NCBI RefSeq assembly: GCF_014218295.1
Contig: NZ_AP023287.1
Location: 4,836,001-4,900,000, forward strand
DNA length: 64,000 nucleotides
Direction: 5' to 3'
Source of the DNA: Mycolicibacterium litorale
GTDB lineage: Bacteria > Actinomycetota > Actinomycetes > Mycobacteriales > Mycobacteriaceae
Position 1 is the first letter of the stretch; each line of letters opens with the position of its first letter. This document shows positions 54,328-63,279 of the stretch, in pieces. The notes beneath the pieces were generated by a model. It ran no database searches and was not told where the DNA came from. It was given only the letters and a program-made list of their open reading frames with translations. The position numbers were made by a program, and so were the translations under genes.

Positions 54328-54900
54328 GTGAACCGCATCCATCCGCGCGCTTCTGCCGTCACCTCCGGGCTGGCGGCCTGCGGGCTCGCCGTCGCCCTCA
54401 CCGCCTGCGGAGCCGGGCAGATCTCCCAGACCGCCACCCAGGCCCCCGCCGTCAACGGCGTGAACGCCGGAGTCGGCGACATCGCACTGCGCAACGTGCA
54501 CCTGCGGGCCCCCCAGACCTCCGACTACGTCCGCCCCGGCAGCGAGGCCGAACTGCTGTTCGTCGCCGCCAACGAGTCGGCCGACCAGCCCGACCGGCTG
54601 GTGTCGATCCGCTCCGACGTCGGTTCGGCGCCGGTGCAGGGAGACACCACGATCGCTCCCGGCGGGGTGCTGGTCGCCGGTGAGCCCGACGGCCAGACGG
54701 CCGCGCTGGAGAGCGCCGAACCGGCCGAAGCCCTGACCGTCGACGTCACGCTGTCCAAGCCCATCACCAACGGGCTCACCTACCCGTTCACCTTCACGTT
54801 CCAGCGCAGCGGCGAGGTGACGGTCCAGGTGCCGATCTCGGCAGGCGAGGAACCGCGCCGCGACGACTCCGGCGGCGGCTCGCACTCCGGCGGGCACTGA
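54328..54900 (+). CDS. lpqE: LpqE-like conserved lipoprotein
   Basis: A 190-residue lipoprotein with signal peptide and lipobox LTAC (Cys near 27). The mature part is a single beta-sandwich-like domain ([12 protein letters not shown]...[20 protein letters not shown]) with a Gly/Ser/His tail (GGGSHSGGH). Its function is not established. AGGAGG 5 nt upstream supports the GTG start. Position upstream of radA equals Rv3584. Confidence 0.84.
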   Translation: MNRIHPRASAVTSGLAACGLAVALTACGAGQISQTATQAPAVNGVNAGVGDIALRNVHLRAPQTSDYVRPGSEAELLFVAANESADQPDRLVSIRSDVGSAPVQGDTTIAPGGVLVAGEPDGQTAALESAEPAEALTVDVTLSKPITNGLTYPFTFTFQRSGEVTVQVPISAGEEPRRDDSGGGSHSGGH

Positions 54901-54951
54901 CCGCCGCACCGACACGTCGGCCCGCGGGCCCGTTCTGTCGGGACCGACCGA

Positions 54952-54957
54952 TACGGT
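54952..54957 (+). promoter_or_regulatory. -10 element of a leaderless radA promoter (TACGGT)
   Basis: TACGGT occupies -12 to -7 relative to the GTG at 54964, with no Shine-Dalgarno sequence; it supports a leaderless radA transcript. Confidence 0.6.
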
Positions 54958-54963
54958 CGTCGC

Positions 54964-56355
54964 GTGGCCAAGGCACGTTCTCAATACCGCTGTTCGGAGT
55001 GCCGGCACCTCACCGCCAAATGGGTGGGCCGCTGCCCGGATTGCGGCACCTGGGGCACCGTCGAGGAAGTCGCGGTGGTCGCCTCGATCGCGGGTTCGCC
55101 CGCCCGGCGCGCGGTCGCACCCAACTCCCCCGCGGTGCCGATCAGCAGTATCGACCCGGGCCGCACGAGACACGACGCGACCGGGATCGGCGAACTCGAC
55201 CGGGTGCTCGGCGGCGGGCTGGTACCCGGATCCGTGACGCTGCTCGCCGGTGATCCCGGCGTCGGCAAGTCCACCCTGCTGCTCGAGGTCGCCCACCGCT
55301 GGGCCGCCTCCGGTCGGCGCGCGCTGTACCTGACCGGGGAGGAGTCCGCGGGCCAAGTCCGGTTACGCGCCGAGCGCACCGGCTGCGCCCATGACGAGCT
55401 GTACCTCGCCGCGGAGTCCGATCTACCGACCGCGCTCGGCCACATCGACGCGGTGGGTCCCAGCCTCGTCGTCGTGGACTCGGTGCAGACGATGTCCACC
55501 TCGGAGGCCGACGGCGTCACGGGCGGCGTCACCCAGGTCAGGGCGGTCACCACCGCGCTGACCCAGTACGCCAAGGGCGCGGCGGGGCCGGGCGGGATCG
55601 CGATGGTGCTCGTCGGTCACGTCACCAAGGACGGGGCGATCGCCGGGCCGCGCTCGCTGGAACATCTCGTCGACGTGGTGCTGCACTTCGAGGGCGACCG
55701 CGCCTCGACGCTGCGGATGGTGCGCGGTGTGAAGAACCGGTTCGGCGCCGCCGACGAGGTCGGCTGTTTCCAGTTGCACGACAGCGGGATCGAGGGTGTG
55801 GCCGATCCGTCCGGCCTGTTCCGCGACCAGCGCGACACTCCGGTGGCCGGGACCGCGGTCACCGTCACCCTCGACGGGAAACGACCGCTCATCGGTGAGG
55901 TGCAGGCGCTGGTGGGCCAGCCCACCGGACCGCATCCCCGCCGTGCCGTCAGCGGCATCGACTCGGCCCGCGCCGCGATGATCGCGGCGGTCCTCGACAA
56001 GCACACCAGACTGCAGGTGGGCCCCTGCGACATCTACCTGTCGACGGTCGGCGGGATGAGGCTGACCGATCCGTCGTCGGATCTCGCGGTCGCCCTCGCG
56101 ATGGCCTCGGCGCGTCAGGAGCGGGCGATGCCGGCCAACTCGGTGGTGATCGGCGAGCTGGGGCTGGCGGGCGATCTGCGCCGCGTGACCGGGATGGACC
56201 GCCGCCTGGCGGAAGCCGCGCGGCTCGGGTTCACCACCGCGGTGGTGCCGCCTGGGACGACGACGGTGCCGCCCGGCTTGCGGCTGCTTCCGGCTCAGAA
56301 CATCTCGGCGGCGTTGCAGGTGCTGTACCGCATCGCGGACAATGGCGGCCGATGA
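54964..56355 (+). CDS. radA: RadA, DNA repair/recombination ATPase
   Basis: A 463-residue protein: N-terminal C4 zinc finger (C10, C13, C24, C27), RecA-like core with Walker [10 protein letters not shown] near residue 96, the RadA-specific KNRFG motif, and a C-terminal Lon-like domain. It assists branch migration in recombination. Its TGA overlaps an ATG (ATGA at 56352-56355) that opens the first of five repeated micro-ORFs leading to disA. Confidence 0.95.
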   Translation: MAKARSQYRCSECRHLTAKWVGRCPDCGTWGTVEEVAVVASIAGSPARRAVAPNSPAVPISSIDPGRTRHDATGIGELDRVLGGGLVPGSVTLLAGDPGVGKSTLLLEVAHRWAASGRRALYLTGEESAGQVRLRAERTGCAHDELYLAAESDLPTALGHIDAVGPSLVVVDSVQTMSTSEADGVTGGVTQVRAVTTALTQYAKGAAGPGGIAMVLVGHVTKDGAIAGPRSLEHLVDVVLHFEGDRASTLRMVRGVKNRFGAADEVGCFQLHDSGIEGVADPSGLFRDQRDTPVAGTAVTVTLDGKRPLIGEVQALVGQPTGPHPRRAVSGIDSARAAMIAAVLDKHTRLQVGPCDIYLSTVGGMRLTDPSSDLAVALAMASARQERAMPANSVVIGELGLAGDLRRVTGMDRRLAEAARLGFTTAVVPPGTTTVPPGLRLLPAQNISAALQVLYRIADNGGR

Positions 56356-56507
56356 GCGCTTGCGCGAAGAGCAGGAAGCAGCGATGAGCGCTTGCGCGAA
56401 GAGCAAAAAGCAGCGATGAGCGCTTGCGCGAAGAGCAAAAAGCAGCGATGAGCGCTTGCGCGAAGAGCAAAAAGCAGCGATGAGCGCTTGCGCGAAGAGC
56501 AGGCAGC
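56351..56507 (+). repeat. 32-bp tandem repeat, five copies, forming overlapping micro-ORFs between radA and disA
   Basis: Copies start at 56351, 56383, 56415, 56447 and 56479; copies 2-4 are identical, copy 1 differs at two bases and copy 5 is shortened to 29 bp. Each copy holds an ATG and encodes [11 protein letters not shown] (R for the first K of the pair in copy 1), with its TGA overlapping the ATG of the next copy (ATGA). The last micro-ORF runs on to 56533, past the disA start. The design resembles MIRU elements of M. tuberculosis, which also overlap flanking stop and start codons. Confidence 0.9.
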
Positions 56508-56523
56508 GCGCCCGGGAGGAACA

Positions 56524-57639
56524 ATGGCCGTGAAGACCGCCAGGACGGGCAGCAATGTCGTCCAGCTGGCCCGTCCGACGCTGCGGGAGACACTCGGCCG
56601 GTTGGCACCGGGGACACCGCTGCGCGACGGGCTGGAGCGCATCCTGCGCGGCCGGACCGGCGCGCTGATCGTGCTCGGGTACGACGACAGCGTCGAGACG
56701 ATCTGCGACGGCGGATTCGAACTCGACGTGCGCTACGCCCCTACCCGACTGCGCGAGCTGTCGAAGATGGACGGTGCGGTGGTGCTGTCCAGTGACGGCA
56801 CCCGCATCCTGCGCGCCAACGTCCAGCTCGTTCCGGATCCGTCCATCCCGACCGACGAATCCGGCACCCGGCACCGCTCCGCCGAGCGCACCGCGATCCA
56901 GACCGGTTATCCGGTGATCTCGGTCAGCCACTCGATGAGCATCGTGACCGTGTACGTGGCCGGTGAGCGGCACGTGGTTCCCGACACCCCGACGATCCTG
57001 TCGCGCGCCAACCAGACGATCGCCACGCTCGAGCGCTACAAGTCCCGCCTCGACGAGGTGAGCCGGCAGCTGTCGACCGCGGAGATCGAGGACTTCGTGA
57101 CGCTGCGGGACGTGATGACCGTGGTGCAGCGGCTGGAGATGGTGCGGCGGATCAGCCTGGAAATCGATGCCGACGTGGTCGAACTCGGCACCGACGGACG
57201 CCAGCTCAAGCTGCAGCTCGAAGAACTCGTCGGCGACAACGACAACGCCCGCGAGCTGATCGTGCGCGACTATCACGCCAACCCCGACCCGCCGACCCCC
57301 GCACAGGTCAGCGCGACGCTCGAGGAACTGGACTCGCTGTCGGACAACGAGCTACTCGACTTCACCACGCTGGCAAGGGTCTTCGGCTATCCGTCCACGC
57401 TCGAGGCGCAGGATTCGGCGATGAGCTCGCGCGGCTACCGGGCCATGGCAGGCATACCGCGGCTGCAGTTCGCCCACGTCGACCTGCTGGTGCGCAACTT
57501 CGGTTCGCTGCAGGGTCTGCTCGCCGCCAGCGCCGACGACCTGCAGTCGGTCGAGGGCATCGGTTCGATGTGGGCGCGCCACATCAGGGAAGGTCTGTCC
57601 CTGCTGGCCGAGTCGACGATCGCCGACCGGCTGGCCTGA
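56524..57639 (+). CDS. disA: DisA, diadenylate cyclase (c-di-AMP synthase)
   Basis: A 371-residue protein with an N-terminal DAC domain ([14 protein letters not shown] near residue 80; [11 protein letters not shown] near 115), a helical spine and a C-terminal helix-hairpin-helix DNA-binding domain ([15 protein letters not shown]). It makes c-di-AMP from two ATP and senses DNA structure; RadA is known to interact with and inhibit DisA. GGGAGG is 3 nt before the ATG at 56524. An in-frame ATG at 56488 inside the repeat was rejected. Confidence 0.95.
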   Translation: MAVKTARTGSNVVQLARPTLRETLGRLAPGTPLRDGLERILRGRTGALIVLGYDDSVETICDGGFELDVRYAPTRLRELSKMDGAVVLSSDGTRILRANVQLVPDPSIPTDESGTRHRSAERTAIQTGYPVISVSHSMSIVTVYVAGERHVVPDTPTILSRANQTIATLERYKSRLDEVSRQLSTAEIEDFVTLRDVMTVVQRLEMVRRISLEIDADVVELGTDGRQLKLQLEELVGDNDNARELIVRDYHANPDPPTPAQVSATLEELDSLSDNELLDFTTLARVFGYPSTLEAQDSAMSSRGYRAMAGIPRLQFAHVDLLVRNFGSLQGLLAASADDLQSVEGIGSMWARHIREGLSLLAESTIADRLA

Positions 57640-57641
57640 AC

Positions 57642-58418
57642 TCAGCCGACGCCGGGGCCGGGAGGCTGGGCGCCGGGCGCGCCGGGGGCAGGCGCCTGAC
57701 CGGGCGGTGCGGACGGAGCGAGGATGAACGGCACCGGTGACGACCGCAGGTTGCCCAGCTGCACGATCAGGTTGTAGGTGCCGGCGCCGATCGGCTGACG
57801 CGGCAGCGGGCACTGCGGCGCCGAACCCATCCCGGTCCAGGTGACCTCCGTGGTGACCTGCTCGCCCGGGGCGAACGTCTTGACCAGCGTCTCGTTGGAC
57901 GGCGCGCAGTCGAGGTTCGACCACAGCCTGGTGTTGTCCAGCGAGTAGACATAGGCGGCGAGGACGGCGGCGCCGACATCGCGCTTGCAGGCCACCAGGC
58001 CGATGTTGGTGACGACCATCGTGAACTTCGGCTGGTCGCCGACGACGTACTCGGGCTGGCTGGTGATGCCCTTGACGGCGAGCGTGGAATCCGGGCAGTC
58101 GTCGCCCTCCTGCAGCACCGGCGGGGGTGTGACGGCGGCGGTGGGCGTGGGGGTCGGCGGCGGCGCCTGCTGGGGCGGCGGCACGATCGGGGTCTTGACC
58201 TCGGGGTTCTCCCCCGGCAGCGGCGTCGGCGCGGCCTCGGCGGGGGCCGCCGACTGCTGGTCGGCGTTCTTCGTCTCCGCGCCGGAACCGCCCGACACCA
58301 CCATCACCACGATTGCGGCGACGATCCCGATGATGACCACCGCGATGCCCAGCGCCAGCGCCCGGCGTCGCCAATAGATCTGCGTGGGCAGGGGGCCTTG
58401 CGGTTCGAGATCCAGCAC
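57642..58418 (-). CDS. Conserved membrane-anchored protein (Rv3587c-like)
   Basis: A 258-residue protein: short cytoplasmic N-terminus, one helix (LALGIAVVIIGIVAAIVVMV), a long Pro/Thr/Ala linker, an extracellular beta-rich domain with paired cysteines (GDDCPD, ACKRDV, LDCAPS, PQCPLP) and a Pro/Gly/Ala tail. Function unknown. It is convergent to disA with a 2-bp gap, as in M. tuberculosis. Confidence 0.8.
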   Translation of the reverse strand: MLDLEPQGPLPTQIYWRRRALALGIAVVIIGIVAAIVVMVVSGGSGAETKNADQQSAAPAEAAPTPLPGENPEVKTPIVPPPQQAPPPTPTPTAAVTPPPVLQEGDDCPDSTLAVKGITSQPEYVVGDQPKFTMVVTNIGLVACKRDVGAAVLAAYVYSLDNTRLWSNLDCAPSNETLVKTFAPGEQVTTEVTWTGMGSAPQCPLPRQPIGAGTYNLIVQLGNLRSSPVPFILAPSAPPGQAPAPGAPGAQPPGPGVG

Positions 58419-58490
58419 ACGACCAAGGTAAGGCCTGGTCAGGCTCAGTTGTCCGAGGCGACTCGGCGTGTCGCCGGGCAGCGCCGAGTG

Positions 58491-59111
58491 TCAGGCCTCG
58501 CCGATGTCGCCCAGGTGGTCGCGCAGCTGGATCTGACCGTCGGCGAGGTGGTAGGTCACCCCGGCGATGGCGAGGGTGCCCGCGGCGATCCGCTCGGCGA
58601 TCGTGCCGGAACGCTCCTGCAGCTGCACCGCGGTCTCGTTGACGTGGCGAGCCTCGAATTCGTCGACGCGGCTGAGGCCTTCGCGTCGGCCCCGAAGGAT
58701 CGACGGGGTGACCCGCTCCACCACGTCGCGCACCCATCCGGACGGCACCACGCCGTCGTCGAGCGCGGACAGCGTCGCCTTGACGGCACCGCAGCTGTCG
58801 TGGCCGAGCACCACGATCAGCGGCACGTCGAGCACCGCGACGGCGAACTCGATCGAACCGAGCACCGCGGAGTCGATGACGTGGCCGGCCGTACGGACCA
58901 CGAACATGTCGCCGAGCCCCTGGTCGAAGATGATCTCGGCGGCGACCCGGCTGTCGGCGCAGCCGAACACCACCGCGGTCGGGTGCTGACCCTCGGCGAG
59001 GCTCGCGCGGTACTCGATGCTCTGACTGGGATGTTCGGGCGTACCCGCGACGAAGCGCTCGTTACCCTCCTTGAGTGCCTTCCACGCGGTCACCGGGCTG
59101 GTATTCGGCAT
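58491..59111 (-). CDS. canB: Beta-class carbonic anhydrase
   Basis: A 206-residue beta-carbonic anhydrase with zinc ligands in FGCADSR and GHDSCGAV and the conserved RTAGHV. It interconverts CO2 and bicarbonate in the cytosol. The ATG at 59111 was chosen for the length of the family (about 207); it is divergent from mutY with a 29-bp gap. Confidence 0.92.
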   Translation of the reverse strand: MPNTSPVTAWKALKEGNERFVAGTPEHPSQSIEYRASLAEGQHPTAVVFGCADSRVAAEIIFDQGLGDMFVVRTAGHVIDSAVLGSIEFAVAVLDVPLIVVLGHDSCGAVKATLSALDDGVVPSGWVRDVVERVTPSILRGRREGLSRVDEFEARHVNETAVQLQERSGTIAERIAAGTLAIAGVTYHLADGQIQLRDHLGDIGEA

Positions 59112-59140
59112 GGCGAATATTGTGCCTGAGTGGTTGAGAG

Positions 59141-60007
59141 ATGATCGATCCGGCCGTCCTGTTGGCGTGGTACGAACGCGAACAGCGTGATCTTCCGTGG
59201 CGCCGACCCGGCGTGACACCGTGGCAGATCCTGGTCAGCGAGTTCATGCTGCAGCAGACCCCGGTGGCCCGCGTCGAGCCGGTCTGGCTCAGCTGGATCG
59301 CGCGCTGGCCGACCCCGTCGGCGACGGCGGCGGCCAGTGCCGCCGACGTGCTGCGCGCGTGGGGCAAACTCGGATACCCGCGTCGCGCCAAGCGGTTGCA
59401 CGAGTGCGCGACGGTGATCGCGGCCGAGCACGGCGATCGGGTGCCCTCCGACGTCGACGTGCTGCTCACCCTGCCCGGGATCGGGGTGTACACCGCACGA
59501 GCGGTCGCCTGTTTCGCCTACGGACAGCGGGTTCCGGTGGTGGACACGAACGTCCGCAGGGTCGTGGCCCGCGCGGTGCACGGCCGCGCCGACAGCCCCG
59601 CCAGCAGTCGCGACCTCGCCGACGTCGAGGCGCTGCTGCCGGAAGGCGCTGACGCGCCGCGGTTCTCGGTTGCGCTGATGGAACTGGGGGCGACGGTGTG
59701 CACGGCCCGCACGCCGCGCTGCGGCCTGTGCCCGCTCACCGCGTGTACGTGGCGCTCGCTCGGATATCCGGCGGCGACGACCCCGGCCCGGCGGGTGCAG
59801 CGGTATGCCGGCACCGACCGTCAGGTTCGCGGCAGGCTGCTCGATGTGCTGCGCGGAAGTGAGTCCCCCGTCACACGTGCCCAACTCGACACCGCTTGGC
59901 TGACCGACCCCGCGCAACGGGACCGGGCACTCGATTCGCTGCTGGTAGACGGTCTGGTCGAGCAGACCGACGACGGCCGCTTCGCACTCGCCGGTGAAGC
60001 GCGGTGA
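59141..60007 (+). CDS. mutY: MutY, A/G-specific adenine DNA glycosylase
   Basis: A 288-residue HhH-GPD glycosylase: catalytic Glu in SEFMLQQTPV, helix-hairpin-helix LPGIGVYTA, catalytic Asp in VVDTNVRRV and a [4Fe-4S] cluster motif C-x6-C-x2-C-x4-C from about residue 187 (CTARTPRCGLCPLTAC). The C-terminal 8-oxoG-recognition NUDIX-like domain is short, as is usual in mycobacteria. It removes A opposite 8-oxoG. Confidence 0.92.
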   Translation: MIDPAVLLAWYEREQRDLPWRRPGVTPWQILVSEFMLQQTPVARVEPVWLSWIARWPTPSATAAASAADVLRAWGKLGYPRRAKRLHECATVIAAEHGDRVPSDVDVLLTLPGIGVYTARAVACFAYGQRVPVVDTNVRRVVARAVHGRADSPASSRDLADVEALLPEGADAPRFSVALMELGATVCTARTPRCGLCPLTACTWRSLGYPAATTPARRVQRYAGTDRQVRGRLLDVLRGSESPVTRAQLDTAWLTDPAQRDRALDSLLVDGLVEQTDDGRFALAGEAR

Positions 60008-60055
60008 ACGCTGCCGTACCAACACGGTCGGCCTCCAGGCCACCTGTCAGCGGGA

Positions 60056-60061
60056 TACCGT
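60056..60061 (+). promoter_or_regulatory. -10 element of a leaderless promoter (TACCGT)
   Basis: TACCGT lies exactly at -12 to -7 before the ATG at 60068; no Shine-Dalgarno is present. It supports the start of the GAF-GGDEF-EAL gene. Confidence 0.6.
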
Positions 60062-60067
60062 GAGCAC

Positions 60068-61930
60068 ATGACCCGCAGCCTCGATCAGGTCGTGACCGCG
60101 GCGGCGGCGGAGCTGATGGCCGCCACCGCGACCAACGTGACCGACAGCTGCACCCGGGTACTCGCCGACCTCGTCGACCACCTCGGCGTCGACTTCAGCT
60201 TCCTGCGGCACAACGACCACGCCATCAAGGCCACCAAGCTCGTGGCCGAATGGCCCATCCGCGACTACATCCCGGACCCCGATCCGATCGGCGTGATCTA
60301 TTTCTCCGAGGCCGACCCCGTCTTCCGGCAGGCGGAGTACCTCAAGACGCCGTTGATCCTGCGGCCGCAGCCGGACAACGACGACTACCAACGCCGCATC
60401 GAGGAGGGCCGTGGCCTGCCGTCGGTGTCGATGGCGTGCGTGCCCCTGCTGTCCGGCAACATCACCTCCGGCATCCTCGGCTTCATCAAGGCGGGCGACC
60501 GCGAATGGACGCCGGAGGAGCAGAACGCGCTGCAGGCGATCGCAACGTTGTTCGCGCAGTTGCAAGCCCGCATCGCCGCCGAAGAGCAGCTGCAGTACCT
60601 CGCCGAGCATGACGACCTGTCCGGCCTGCTCAACCGTCGGGCGCTGATGTCGCATCTCGATCACCGGCTCGCCGACGGCCAGCCGGGTCCGGTGGCGGTG
60701 CTCTTCCTCGACCTCGACCGGCTCAAGACCGTCAACGACTACCTGGGCCACAGCGCGGGCGACCAGTTCATCAAGATGTTCGCCGAGCGGTTGAAGGCCG
60801 GCACGGAGAAGCCGGCGGTGATCGCGCGGGTCGGCGGCGACGAGTTCGTGGTGGTGCCCGACGAGCCGATGGACGTCGCCAGCGTCGAGAGTTTCGCCCG
60901 CCGCCTGCAGGTGTGGCTGCAACGGCGAGTGGTGATCGACGGCGAGATGCTCGCCCGCACAGTCAGTATCGGTGTGGCGGTCGGTGCGCCCGGCCACGAC
61001 ACCACATCGGACCTTTTGCGCCGCGCCGATCAGGCGGCCCTGTCGGCGAAGAGCACCGGGGGCAGCAAGACCGCGGTGTTCACCACGGAGATGGCCTCAC
61101 AGCACGCCATCCGCAACGACATCGAGCTGCACCTCGAGGGCGTCATCGACGAAGCCAGCGGCGCGCTGGTGCTGCACTATCTGCCCGAGGTCGACATGCG
61201 CACCGGAAAGGTGCTCGGCACAGAGGCATTGGTCCGCTGGCGGCACCCGACGCGCGGCTTGCTCCTGCCCGAGTCGTTCATCGGGGTGGCCGAATCCATC
61301 AACCTGGCAGGCAAGCTCGGCCGGCTGGTGTTGCGCACGGCGTGTGCGGACTTCGCCCGCTGGCGGTCTCGCGGTACCGCCACCGATGCCATCCTGCGGG
61401 TCAACGTCTCGCCCGTGCAGTTGGTCTCGGACGGTTTCGCGGCGACGGTCGCAGGGACACTCGACGAATTCGGGCTGGACGGTTCGGCCGTCTGCCTGGA
61501 GATCACCGAATCCGTCGTCGTCCAGGACATCGAGGCGACCCGTCACACGCTGACCGCGCTCAAGGATGTCGGCGTGCGCATCGCGATCGACGACTTCGGC
61601 ACGGGCTACAGCGTTCTCACCCATCTCAAGTCGCTTCCCGTGGACACCGTGAAGATCGACAAGGGGTTCGTCCGCGACCTCGGCGAGAGCCCCGGCGATC
61701 TCGCGATCGTGCGGGCCATCCTGGCGCTCGCGGGCGCGTTCGAACTCGAGGTGGTCGCCGAGGGCGTGGAGACCGTGGCCGCGGCCAAGACGCTGCTCGA
61801 ACTGGGCTGCCCCCGCGCACAGGGCTTCATGCTGTCGCGTCCGGTCGACGCCGCGGCGATGGAGGCGTTGTTCCGCGACGGGCACATCACCATCGATTCG
61901 CTGCGCGACACCTCGGCGGGCGGACAGTGA
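60068..61930 (+). CDS. GAF-GGDEF-EAL protein, c-di-GMP synthase/phosphodiesterase (DcpA-type architecture)
   Basis: A 620-residue soluble protein. GAF domain about 1-170; GGDEF domain with LFLDLDRLKTVNDYLGH and RVGGDEFVVV (intact GGDEF near 256); EAL domain with GTEALVRWRHP, LEITESVV, IAIDDFGTGYS, KIDKGFV and VAEGVET. Both active sites look complete, so it may make and degrade c-di-GMP, like the M. smegmatis enzyme DcpA of the same length and domain order. It is absent at this place in M. tuberculosis. The neighbour disA makes the other cyclic dinucleotide. Confidence 0.9.
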   Translation: MTRSLDQVVTAAAAELMAATATNVTDSCTRVLADLVDHLGVDFSFLRHNDHAIKATKLVAEWPIRDYIPDPDPIGVIYFSEADPVFRQAEYLKTPLILRPQPDNDDYQRRIEEGRGLPSVSMACVPLLSGNITSGILGFIKAGDREWTPEEQNALQAIATLFAQLQARIAAEEQLQYLAEHDDLSGLLNRRALMSHLDHRLADGQPGPVAVLFLDLDRLKTVNDYLGHSAGDQFIKMFAERLKAGTEKPAVIARVGGDEFVVVPDEPMDVASVESFARRLQVWLQRRVVIDGEMLARTVSIGVAVGAPGHDTTSDLLRRADQAALSAKSTGGSKTAVFTTEMASQHAIRNDIELHLEGVIDEASGALVLHYLPEVDMRTGKVLGTEALVRWRHPTRGLLLPESFIGVAESINLAGKLGRLVLRTACADFARWRSRGTATDAILRVNVSPVQLVSDGFAATVAGTLDEFGLDGSAVCLEITESVVVQDIEATRHTLTALKDVGVRIAIDDFGTGYSVLTHLKSLPVDTVKIDKGFVRDLGESPGDLAIVRAILALAGAFELEVVAEGVETVAAAKTLLELGCPRAQGFMLSRPVDAAAMEALFRDGHITIDSLRDTSAGGQ

Positions 61931-61963
61931 CGATCCCCGGGGCGCCGCGCGCCGGGTGAGCGG

Positions 61964-62944
61964 TCAGGCGCTCTGTTCGGCCGGGCGGTCGGCGCAGCAG
62001 AAGCGCCTGCGGTAATCGGTCGGGGTCACGCCGATGATGCGGCGGAAGTGGTGGCGCAGCAGCGTGGCCGTGCCGAAACCGGACCGTTCGGCGATGCGGT
62101 CGATGTCGAGGTCGCTCTCCTCGAGCATCCGGCGTGCGTCGAGCACCCGCTGGTCGGTCACCCACTGCATCGGCGTGGTGCCCGTCTCCTCGACGAAACG
62201 GCGCGCGAAGGTCCGGGCCGACATGTTGGCCCGGCGGGCCAGCGTGCTCACGGTGTGCGGTTTGTCGAGGTTGGCCACGATCCAATCCAGATGCGGGGCA
62301 AAGCGTTCCGAGCACCTGACCGGGATCGGCTGTTCGATGTACTGGCGCTGGCCGCCGTCGCGCTGCGGAGGCACAACCATCCGGCGGGCGATCTTGTTGG
62401 TGACCTCGCTGCCGAGTTCACGACGCACCAAATGCAGGCAGGCGTCGATACCGGCCGCGGTGCCCGCGCTGGTGATCAGGTTGCCGTCGTCGACGAACAG
62501 CACGTTGCGGTCGACGCGCGCGGTCGGATAGGTCCGGGCCAACAGGTCGGCGTACATCCAGTGGGTCGTACACGGCCGGCCGTCGAGCAGACCCGCGGCA
62601 CCGACCACGAACGCGCCTGAGCACACCGTCAGGATGATCGAGCCGGCGTCGGCGGCGGCGCGCAGCACCTCCAGCGCCTCGGGCGGATAGCCGTTCCTGC
62701 CCGACGCGATCGCCGGGACCGCCACCAGATCGGCGCCGATGAGGTCGCCGAAGTCGTGCTGGGGAGTCAGGTGCGCGCCGATGGTGGTGCGCACGGGTTC
62801 GCCGGCCACCGGTCCGCAGACCTTGAAGTCGAAATTGGGCACGCCGTCCGACGAACGGTCGATGCCGAAGACCTCGCAGATGACGCCGAACTCGAAAACC
62901 GCTAGACCGTCGAGCACCAGTGTCGATACGCTTTTCAACGCCAT
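61964..62944 (-). CDS. GlxA-family regulator (DJ-1/PfpI-like domain plus AraC HTH)
   Basis: A 326-residue protein: N-terminal DJ-1/PfpI-like domain with TVCSGAFVVGAAGLLDG around the nucleophile-elbow cysteine, and C-terminal AraC double HTH (HTVSTLARRANMSARTFARRF; DIDRIAERSGFGTATLLRHHF). Such regulators often sense amines or amino-acid derivatives. The target is unknown. It is divergent from the small membrane protein gene at 63016. Confidence 0.82.
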   Translation of the reverse strand: MALKSVSTLVLDGLAVFEFGVICEVFGIDRSSDGVPNFDFKVCGPVAGEPVRTTIGAHLTPQHDFGDLIGADLVAVPAIASGRNGYPPEALEVLRAAADAGSIILTVCSGAFVVGAAGLLDGRPCTTHWMYADLLARTYPTARVDRNVLFVDDGNLITSAGTAAGIDACLHLVRRELGSEVTNKIARRMVVPPQRDGGQRQYIEQPIPVRCSERFAPHLDWIVANLDKPHTVSTLARRANMSARTFARRFVEETGTTPMQWVTDQRVLDARRMLEESDLDIDRIAERSGFGTATLLRHHFRRIIGVTPTDYRRRFCCADRPAEQSA

Positions 62945-63015
62945 GGCAGCATATTAGCGCAAGATGTCAGTGCTGCCACTGTTGGCGGAATGTGGTTCGT
63001 CGAAAGATATCTGCC

Positions 63016-63279
63016 ATGAGTACAACATTGATCTCCCTCATCGTGATCAGCCCGTTCGCGTTGGGTGCGGTCCTCATCTGGGCCGCACACCGCTCCGGAA
63101 TCCTGCGCTGGAACGTCGACCAGTTCCGGGTGTGGGCACCCATGGCGGGTCGCTTCGACAGCCGGGGCGACGAGGACCGCGACTCCTACCGGATCCAGCA
63201 CGACCTCGACGCGATCCGGACCCGCTTCGAGGAGCATCCGTCCTGGCCGGGTTCAGGCGCGGTGGGTGAGCGTCGCTAG
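63016..63279 (+). CDS. Small single-span membrane protein of unknown function
   Basis: An 87-residue protein with one N-terminal membrane helix (LISLIVISPFALGAVLIWAAHR) and a charged C-terminal part with a conserved-looking FRVWAPMAGRF and RDSYRIQHDLDAIRTRFE. No family was recognised. The ATG at 63016 directly precedes the helix; longer in-frame extension is improbable. The 3' end overlaps the convergent hydrolase gene by 27 bp. Confidence 0.66.
   Translation: MSTTLISLIVISPFALGAVLIWAAHRSGILRWNVDQFRVWAPMAGRFDSRGDEDRDSYRIQHDLDAIRTRFEEHPSWPGSGAVGERR

Noticed and set aside
56351..56507. CRISPR array
   Set aside because: The five 32-bp units are directly adjacent with no spacers and no cas genes are present; it is a tandem repeat.
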